NCBI GenBank assembly: GCA_949361645.1
Contig: OX442419.1
Span: forward strand, 5,418,714-5,482,713
Length of the DNA stretch: 64,000 nucleotides
Source of the DNA: Spongilla lacustris
Taxonomy: Eukaryota > Porifera > Demospongiae > Spongillida > Spongillidae
Direction of reading: 5' to 3'
Made by a program: the position numbers and the translations under genes. Below, piece by piece: positions 55,799-64,000 of this stretch (the first letter of the stretch is position 1; every line of letters begins with the position of its first letter). The notes under the pieces are model-generated. The model was not told the origin of the DNA. It ran no database searches and was given only the letters and a program-made list of their open reading frames with translations.

Positions 55799-58700
55799 CT
55801 TCAACCGAAAAATTTAAAGGAAAAAGCTGCAGCTGCGTCGCGTTGATCGACTTACCAGTTTGGACATAATTTTAAATAACACGGAAAATAAACTAACGGG
55901 TAATAATTAACTAAAAAGTGTTTATCGACTGACTTCACAAATCGACTTCAAGGACCGAATCGACGATGGAAGTTACGGGACAGAGGAGGCGGGAATCGAG
56001 GCTTTTACCCTCCTAATCAGGTCCCCTAAAATGATAGCGACTGTATCTATCGTTACCATAGATATAATAAGAGTAAGCTCTATAATACATGTATCTATGA
56101 CGTTACGTATGAATTGAAGGACAGAATTGCAAAATGAAACTTAATTTGTTGTTACACCAACTCTAAAAACAGATATGATGCCGCTATGAAATGCCCTCTT
56201 AAGCAACGTTTAGGCATGAAAACTGATAGAGATTCAACCAACCTTTAATCTGTTCTGCGTGGGAATTGATGGATATGTTTATTTTAAAGGAGAACCTTTA
56301 CAGTACCTCAATAAGCATGTTAGTGCACCAGTAATCCAGCCAGACGTATGTCTTGTGAGCATTGCTGTGAGGAGGTATTTCACCACAGTGTGGTGTTATA
56401 CATACATCATTATAGTTAACAACAGTAGACAATAGTAGCCTTTTGATGTTGCAATCAGTCACGTCAATTTTGATGGGATGGTTGTACATGTAAGTGGAGC
56501 ATACATGTATGTGTGTGATAGCATGCAATCATAGCAACATAAATGATTCCCCCCCCCCCCCACACACACACACACATTACTATAGAACATACCTGTTCCT
56601 GCTTTGTAATGGCTTGTTACCTGCACTGTTTGGGTAGTATGTGTACAGGGGAGCACAGATTACTTACCCTACCTTATCTTTTGAAGTAATCACATTTGTC
56701 ACTTAAAAATTTACATATTTGTACACAACAGATTATTAATCGATGGTCAATAATAATTCAAATTATTTGATTGTTATCTGACAAATAAACCACATTAGAA
56801 AAACAAAGAAAACATTGTGCATGTGACTGGTTATTATTGAGAGAAGAGGTGTACCTGTACGCAGAGCAAGAGGCAGTATACGCGTACGCAGAGCAAGAGG
56901 ATGTGTGGACAGTGGAGGTGAGAACACTGAAGGCTCGAATAGTGGAGGCACAAATGGTAGGTGCAAGTAGTGAAAGCGTGAATAGTGGAGGCATGGGTAG
57001 AGGAAGTACAATCAGAGGTAGAGGACGTGCAAGTACACGCACAGGAAGTGCAAGTAGAGTGATACCATGTGATGAAGAGGAAGATACTGACACTGTCCAT
57101 GAACTATTGTCTGTCTCAAGTACTAAGAGAGTTGTATGCTGCTAATTTGGAGCTTTGTATCTTGTCAGTGGTATGAAATATCTCATGCTAATTTATACAC
57201 ATATAAACCTGTCACTTTGTCAATGCTAGATACCAAAGATATACTCTGGCAGATATCAAGTTTTTACAATTTTTGAGCTTAATACCTACACGTACATGTA
57301 ACTCCTGATTCTTTTATCTCAAAAGTGTCAAAATTGAAATCCATGTTCAAAAGTAATGTGGTTATTCATATCTTCTTTTCGTTTCAGTTTCAATAAACTA
57401 TTGCTGAGTTATAGGTTGCGTTTTTGGGGATGGACAATGTTTATTTGTATGCTTCAGTCTAATTATCAATTTACATCACAAACCACAATACTTTTTTTGA
57501 ATTGAAACTTATTAATAACTTTCAATCTGCATCCATTTTGGTGTCTTTTGCAGTAATTTTTTCATCAACATAGCTTTTCCTAACTGTCTTATTATCTGAG
57601 ACAGACAATAGTGCATTTCGATAGGGGACACTGCAGAATGTGTGGTGTTGGTATACGATGGCGATGTGCCTGCACCCTCCAAAGTGGTACTGCAAGTGGT
57701 AAGAAACGAAATGATGCATCAGCTATGTTTTTGTGCCCTGCATCAAAGAGAAGGTTTGATTTTGCATATTGAAGGAGTTAAACCTCAAAACCTAAAGCAG
57801 CGCTCTGCCCTGAGATGGTGGAGGCTTTGTTGCTGTTTTTTTGATACACAAGTGATTGAATTTGCATGACTCTTTTGCAGTGAACATCATTTTCCTACAG
57901 AGGACTAATTTGTGTGCACCTGTACACATTTTACTGCAAAACATTCCTGATATAACCACATGAATAATTTCATTTCATATAGTTACTATATCATGCCCTC
58001 TATCACTTTCAATACTTATTTGAAAACAGTATACTACTATAGTGAAGCAATGTAATATGTGTACAGGTGTACACAAATTAGAGCATTTGACTGTAAAAGT
58101 GATTATCAAAAAGTAACAGCATTTGTTTGATGTACATACAAAACAAACTATGTGGATGAAATTTGACTTATTGAGAATGTTTCCATCTGGTTTGTTTGAA
58201 TATCTAACTTTTACAGTGTTCTGCAGTGCTATAGATAACAGGATTAAGCAATGTTATTGCATCCAGCCAAAATTAGCATATTCATGACACATTTAATCCC
58301 ACCATAGGGGGTATAGATTTTCAAAGTTGTGTAGAATGCTCACTGCTGCTATAAGATATAATGCAGCAAAATGAAAAGAGTAATTTGTGTACCACTGTAC
58401 ACATTTTAGGATGCAAATAGACAATATATTTCACAGAAACTGTCCCACACATTACAAAAAGCTTGAAAAAAATTTTTTTGCATGCTGGTGATGTGTGAAC
58501 TTTTTGCCCTAGGTGATGTATTGCTCTAGATGCTTGCAAATGCATGCAATATCGAGAGTTACGGAAGTAACTCTCATATAGGATTTGTGCCGTATCATGA
58601 ATATCATTTAAAAAACGCGATCCGCGTATAACTCACGAACCGAGAAACGGATAGTGTAGCTCTTTATTGCTATCGAACCACAATGGAAAGACGATCATTT

Positions 58701-59030
58701 TCATGTTTTGTTCAAGTCGCCAGACCGTTTACTTTAAGAGAACAAAAATGCTCGTAGTTCTCGTTCCCAGTCCCAAATTTCTCCTCCGACAGTTTTTCTG
58801 GGTGAGTATAACTCGGGATAGGAATGGTTGTAATGAGCGCAAAATACACCAAAAAATCTAGAGAATTCTAGAAGAACATCTACAGGTCTCAGATATGGAA
58901 ATAAAGCATGTTACTGATATACGTAATATGCATATGGAGCTATATGGAAGCGTTTCCATGGCAAGGTTCACGTGATATGTGTATTATCTATCATTTTTAA
59001 ACTCATTTTGGCGAAGTTGTTTTTATCAAA
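55799..59030. other. Gene-poor stretch with a possible MITE
   Basis: Contains an unassigned frame at 56837-57145 (RGRGRASTRTGSAS, non-ATG start) and another at 57642-57869, neither recognisable. An inverted pair at about 57907-57935 (taatttgtgtgcacctgtac) and about 58051-58084 (gtacaggtgtacacaaatta), with a third copy near 58381, suggests a small inverted-repeat element. The missing first exon of YOD1 may lie here. Confidence 0.35.
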
Positions 59031-60361
59031 ATGCCTTCACGACAACAACAGCGGAGAGCAAAGCGACGAGCGGAATACCTCCAAAATCGAAACGAGGAGT
59101 TAGAGACCTCTCTCGGGTTCGGCGCTTCTAAGAGGGGGCGTGTATGCTGTGATGAGCAGAATTCTGACGAGTTACGAGCTTCTAAGAGGCAAAAGCAGCA
59201 AGAGACCAATCGGGATTCCAAAAGGATACAATATTGGATAAACCCTTCTGCTGCATGTTTAGCGAAAAGGGCGCAATACCAGAAGCGTAAGCGTGAGGCC
59301 CAAAGGTGAGTTGTGCATGGAATATTATGGTTTGGCGCGCTTCTTTTAGTCTAGAGCAGCTGGAAAAGTGCTTTATACATTGTGTTGCTAGGTGATGTAC
59401 AGTTGGATTTTGTCATGTTGCATAACGGGTGTTGCTACACAGTATTCATATTATTGATATTAGTTGCACTGTTTATTATGTTTTGCAATACAGTTCAAGT
59501 GTCACCCCTAGTATAGTACACACAAATAATGCATGACATGGGTTGACATTATTATGTCCAGTGAAGTATTGACTTCATGCTTCCATCTCCTTAATCATTT
59601 TAGCTACTGCCTGTATGAACCCAATGATAGTGTTCTAATCGAGTATAAGGGTGGCCTTGAAAAGGCTATTCTAAGCAATAGGACATTGCTAGATGAGTTA
59701 AATGATGCCTTTTGCCAGACCCATCCATGGTTAGCACAAAAGGTTACCACTAGCTGCTGTTAGCAAAGTTAGTACAGATGCATTACTTGCTAAGGCACTG
59801 AACATTCGAAGAGCAAAAGCAGGGGGATTGTTAAAAGATGTTTGTGCCATTAATGCAATAAAATTATCAGAAAATGATATCATAGCTGGGATAAGGCATC
59901 ATAGTGCTGTCTCAGAACCCTATTTCTATGATACCTCTTACAATCACACAAAACAGCATGGGCCTATACCAGTAGACCTCAATGGTAGGTGTGTTGTGGC
60001 AGAGGAAATAGAGAACAGAGGTGGCCATGATAGTGTGCGCCCACTGAAATGGAAATGCACAAGTGAGTGTCGAATGCTCACTGGTGGTGAAATAGAAGTA
60101 GTGCTGGAAACCAAGTTTCTATTTCAAAAATGCATTGATGATGTCCGGGCTGGACTGGACAGTCTAGATTCAGGGTGTAGTTGTGTCTTTCATGATAGCA
60201 CTTTGCAATCAGACTTGCACTATAGTGAATGGCGAGGTCACCCTATTTGTTGTGAATTTCCAACCTGCTCCAGTCCACTGAGGGTGATAAGGGCAGCTGC
60301 ACCTCACTACCCAGTCTTACGGGGGCTTATCTGGCCACTTTATTCTGCCCGCAAAAATTAG
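59031..60361 (+). CDS. Two-exon gene of unassigned family, frame break in exon 2
   Basis: Exon 1 is 59031-59305 and exon 2 is 59604-60361, joined in phase 2 by a GT-AG intron. Exon 1 encodes a very basic, coiled N-terminus (MPSRQQQRRAKRRAEYLQNR) with likely nuclear-localisation character. Exon 2 begins SYCLYEPNDSVLIEY and runs to about 59750. It then must shift frame to continue AAVSKVSTDALLAKAL and on to a cysteine-rich C-terminal part with HYSEWRGHPICCE and RAAAPHYPVLRGL. I do not recognise a named domain. The YSEWRGHP...HYPVLR pattern looks like a conserved repetitive-family signature, possibly transposon-linked. The frame break near 59750-59765 suggests a decayed copy or a sequence error. 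Confidence 0.5.
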
Positions 60362-61232
60362 TGTGATTTGCTTGGCAAGGTCTGGTGCACACATTGACTC
60401 AGAGTGAGGTTGGTGCCTTTTGTATTAATCAGTCATTGCTTCAACACAGTCAATACACATGTGGTGCAGAGCTGTCACAGTACAGCCATCATTGCCCACT
60501 AATCAAATGTGTGACATAAGTGCAATGCAATAGACTTGATAATAAACATTAGCGTCCAACTCAAATATGGTGTTGTGTTGTGCATAAGCCTGACTAGCGC
60601 TGATTGTCCAAGCAGATTCATTTGCCTAAAATAGGCGACAATGAGTGAGGTTGGGCCTCATGATACCCTCCACCTTGAGTGGATAATACATATATGTCTG
60701 AGAAGCAGGCATATGTGGGGGACCTATCCTCATTGGCAATTGAATCAAATCTCAAAAAAGTTCACCCCAGGAGTGTATATGTATGGTGTTGTTTACTTCT
60801 ATATAGTCAGAAACAAACCACGAAACATGATGTTGCTAGGCAGTGACATGTTCAGTGTTGCTACAGCTGGACATGGGTATGCATAACATTTTGGTGGGTA
60901 CTTCTGCACAGCTGGTACTGAGAAAAAGAAAACGACTGCAGAAGCTGATGAAGGAGGGAGTGGAGGAAGAGGGGGAAGAGGAGGGAGAGGGGGAAGAGGA
61001 GGGAGAGGTGGAAGAGGAGGGAGAGGAGGAAGAGAAGGAAGAGGAGGAAGAGAAGGAAGAGGAGGAGGTGGAGATCGCCCGTACATATTTAAAATAACTA
61101 ATGCTTATTTTTATAATTAAACTTTGTTTTACTATTTCTGTATTACATATTTAATACGCTGTACTTCATAAGCGATCGAGACAAACGTTTCTGCATGACA
61201 TTTTGCGATATTGGCCATCAAAAATGAAGGGA
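60362..61232. other. Intergenic with GA-rich repeat
   Basis: A gaggagggagaggaag-type purine repeat spans about 60953-61072 and gives a poly-Glu open frame that I do not accept as a gene. Nothing else is seen. Confidence 0.4.
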
Positions 61233-61522
61233 ACAAGATATAAAAAACATTCTCTCTGAGAAAGTTGGTGGTATATAGGATTTGAAGGCAATGGTGGTGT
61301 AAAAAGGAAGGGAACAAGGGATCAACGATGATACGAAATTTTTTTAACAGTCCTATATTTAGCACTTTTGTAGTACGTACATTTTTCGTTGCTAAATATA
61401 GGACTGTTACAAAAAATTTCGTATCATCGTTGATCCCTTGTTCCCTTTCTTTTTACACCACCATTGCCTTCAAATCCTATATACCACCAACTTTCTCAGA
61501 GAGAATGTTTTTTATATCTTGT
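61233..61522. mobile_element. Palindromic MITE, 290 bp, same family as 32127-32422
   Basis: Almost the entire length is one inverted repeat, starting ACAAGATATAAAAAACATTC and ending with its complement. The arms meet at about 61370-61390, either side of a short centre. It carries no gene. A partial copy lies at the start of the window. Confidence 0.85.
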
Positions 61523-61754
61523 ATAGTTACAAATGATGATCCCTGGCCTGACGGTACCTTACTATTAGGGGTACCTTCATGAGTCACAAGTTGGTTCAAT
61601 ATGGCCAGTCTCCCTGTCCCGCGCCGATACCCTCTGTGCATGTGACCACACTTGAGAATGAAACTCTAATGGTAAAATCAAGGGAAAGTGGTAGGGAATA
61701 AGTCATGCATAGCTATTGAAGAAATACAGTGAACAAAGTATGTACACACTATCT

Positions 61755-62022
61755 TGGAGGTGGCAGAAGCTTGTCCTGGGGGTGGGGATGTAACAGAAGC
61801 TTGCCCTGGGGGTGGGGATGTAACAGAAGCTTGCCCTGGGGGTGGGGATGTAACAGAAGCTTGCCCTGGGGTGTGGGGATGTAACAGAAGCTTGCCCTGG
61901 GGGTGGGGATGTAACAGAAGCTTGCCCTGGGGGTGGGGATGTAACAGAAGCTTGCTCTGGGGGTGGGGATGTAACAGAAGCTTGCCCTGGGGTGTGGGGA
62001 TGTAACAGAAGCTTGCACTGGG
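61755..62022. repeat. 30-bp minisatellite
   Basis: Nine units containing gatgtaacagaagcttgccc and tgggggtggg, differing by one-base length changes. Confidence 0.9.
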
Positions 62023-62131
62023 GGGTGTCAATATATTGTCAGGGTTACATTTGCACCATTATATATTGGAATAGCCCAATGTTTCATTCCGATCGTCACC
62101 CTCTGATTGTCGCTAGACATTGATTACAAGA

Positions 62132-62652
62132 TGAAGGTACTTCAAGCAATTGTACTCCTTGATCTGTTCTTTGGTGAACAACAGGGGGCATGTCCATCCT
62201 CATGGGGAAACCAGGCTGATGATAGCATGAGACTTGCTATAGCTCCTGAAGGGTGTGGGTACTCCTGTGAAGGGTGTGGGTACTCCTATGAAGGGTGTGG
62301 GTACTCCTATGAAGGGTGTGGGTACTCCTATGATACTACTGTGAAGGGTGTGGGTTTGCTGTGTGGCCATTGCTTTGTGTGCTGTATGTTTATGGTACAT
62401 GTGTATGTGTGTACTATTAGTCATGGCATCAGGTACATGGGGAATAGCACTGTAAATAATTCAAATGGCACTTCCTTCTATAGTGGACAGCAAGTTGACA
62501 ACTTCAAACAACACAGTAGTATGTGCATGTATGTGGTTGGGTGTGTGGGCATGTATGTGTGTATAGTTGGATGTTGTCATGTACATGTACAGTTGATAAG
62601 TGTGTGTGGGCATGTGGATGGGTATGTGGGCATGGGGGTGTGTGTGAAATAA
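62132..62652 (+). CDS. Doubtful small secreted-type protein or exon with 21-bp repeats
   Basis: An ATG at 62132 begins MKVLQAIVLLDLFFGEQQGA, which resembles a signal peptide followed by CPSSWGN. Four to five 21-bp repeats then encode EGCGYSY, and the frame stays open to 62652. The second half is low in complexity (many gtgtgtatg words) and may be intron read-through. No family is recognised and no splice model could be confirmed. Confidence 0.25.
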
Positions 62653-64000
62653 GGAGGAGGAGAGGGAGGAGGAGGAGGAGGGGGAGGAGGGGAGAAACAT
62701 AGTCAACAGCTGACCTCAACAGAATTCATGACTTTGTGGTCAGGTTATTGTTGTGCACCATCAGGAGTTGTGCAGTTTTACAAGACACAAGCCCATGCTT
62801 GAAGGAAAGATGCTCAATAATCAGCCACTGGTACAATAGCCCTATAAAGATTAAAATTATTGTTATAAAGATACTTATTGTAGGGATGCAATACAAACTA
62901 AAGAGTTCTGCACCCATTGGAGGAGGGCTCTAGTGTGTACTCTGATCAGGCAAATACTTCAGGTGAAAACAACAGTGGAAAGCCATCTGCGGAATTATAT
63001 ATACATGTATTACATGTACAGTGTATAACTGTTATAATTATTTCCGTGATTCAAACTTTCATTGTCATACCTGTTGTTGTGTATAGGGTGGTGTGCTGAA
63101 GTAACACGTACCCACACCCCCTCCCTCTGGAGGACTGTATTTATCCGTTGTTAACTATACAAGTATATATACAAACATGTGTAGAAGTATTGTATTGCAT
63201 AATAATAATATCCCTCTTTTCAAATAATTGTGCAAATGTACAGAAGGCACGAAAAAAGGTGGAGTGTCAACAAAACGAATATTATAGCAGCGCCAAGTTA
63301 AGTTAAAAGCATTAATTATTAACGTGCATGCATCCGGCTGGCCTAGCCCAGCCTATCGAGATCATGATCAACTCGCAAAGTGCTCGCAGGGAACAAACCA
63401 TGTGCATGAATAATTCACGGTTGGACGAGCTAGGTACTCACCGAAGGATGGCACTGATTCATGAACGAATGGTAACTTGGTAAGCGTGATCGGAGTGCTG
63501 TTCGCGATGTGGTTCAATACGATATCTAGCAGTATTTATGTGTCGCTCGTACTGGCTCGTAGGCCTACTGTACTTAGAAGTAGGCCTTAACTTCATATAT
63601 TGAGTCATTGTTATTATATAACCGTTCACCCTACACCTCAGCAACTGAGTTTTGAAGTCTGTCACCTGGCTTTTAATAATAAGTACATCAAGGTGTAATT
63701 CACTTGCGTATCAGAATTTCCCTAGACGATTTAATGGGTCCTTTATACAGTACTACCACTAACCTGGACGATGTGATTTCATGCCACAATGAACGTTTAA
63801 ATGATATTGTTTTTTGTCAGTGTGCCTATAGTATTGCACACCTGCAGTGATATCAGTTGGGCAAATGGTCTTAATTGTAAATGTTCCAAACCCCCATACT
63901 AGGCTAGCCAGGCGTGTGATGTGACCATTACATCAACACTACTTTTCAGTGAATAGTGTGTCTGCTCATTTGATGGCTTACCATTAGACTGATTTAGGTT
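62653..64000. other. Right end, no gene seen
   Basis: Contains a GGA-rich patch at about 62652-62694 and short open frames only. One plus frame around 62917-63099 encodes a hydrophobic stretch (VIIISVIQTFIVIPVVVY) that could be a membrane-spanning exon, but it has no supporting context. Confidence 0.3.

Noticed and set aside
56837..57145. Small Arg/Gly-containing protein
   Set aside because: Begins at a non-ATG codon, partly built on a short internal repeat (gtacgcagagcaagagg), no splice context and no family match.
60843..61097. Poly-glutamate protein
   Set aside because: Simple GA-rich repeat without gene context.

Overview
The window looks like animal nuclear DNA, most likely from a demosponge or another early-branching marine invertebrate. 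The genes have short GT-AG introns in consistent phases and encode metazoan families: a YOD1 deubiquitinase, an ethanolamine kinase, an SLC25 carrier, a RING/TRAF-zinc-finger protein and RRM-RGG proteins. Between them lie decayed families I associate with sponges (a RAG1-like zinc module, a RecQ-like fragment). The DNA is rich in short tatacatgta-type words, minisatellites, long G or C runs and palindromic non-autonomous transposons. The phylum is an inference; no rRNA or mitochondrial marker is present.

Layout. 0.37-1.96 kb: fold-back element with TA target sites. 5.6-6.4 kb: NNMT/PNMT-type methyltransferase with a broken frame. 7.0-8.9 kb: 63-bp satellite. 9.31-15.12 kb: a complete two-gene DNA transposon, with a six-exon BEN-domain gene on the minus strand head-to-head with a six-exon Tnp2-like (CACTA/EnSpm-type) transposase on the plus strand. 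About 32-bp imperfect terminal inverted repeats and subterminal repeats enclose both. 16.1-17.6 kb: mitochondrial carrier. 20.1-28.9 kb: seven-exon ethanolamine kinase whose 6.8-kb intron holds a decayed Ty3/gypsy element and a minisatellite. 29.5-32.4 kb: a 2.5-kb fold-back element and a palindromic MITE. 32.4-33.4 kb: decayed RAG1-type zinc-module gene. 33.9-35.6 kb: intronless RING/TRAF-ZnF coiled-coil protein. 36-43 kb: gene-poor, with kinase and RecQ-like fragments, TTAA-flanked elements, GC-rich palindromes and long homopolymers. 43.7-50.3 kb: two paralogous RRM-RGG genes on either side of a 3.4-kb G-rich satellite. 51.1-55.8 kb: YOD1, with several introns full of minisatellites. 59.0-60.4 kb: two-exon gene of an unassigned family. 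61-62.4 kb: a second palindromic MITE and small tandem arrays.

The host genes look independent: I see no operon or pathway linking them. The best candidate for a coherent, possibly undescribed system is the 5.8-kb transposon. Its BEN-domain DNA-binding protein and Tnp2-like transposase are divergently transcribed from a 192-bp gap, much like the two-protein (TNPA/TNPD) design of plant En/Spm. The transposase has one apparent frame break, so this copy may be recently dead or may contain an assembly error.
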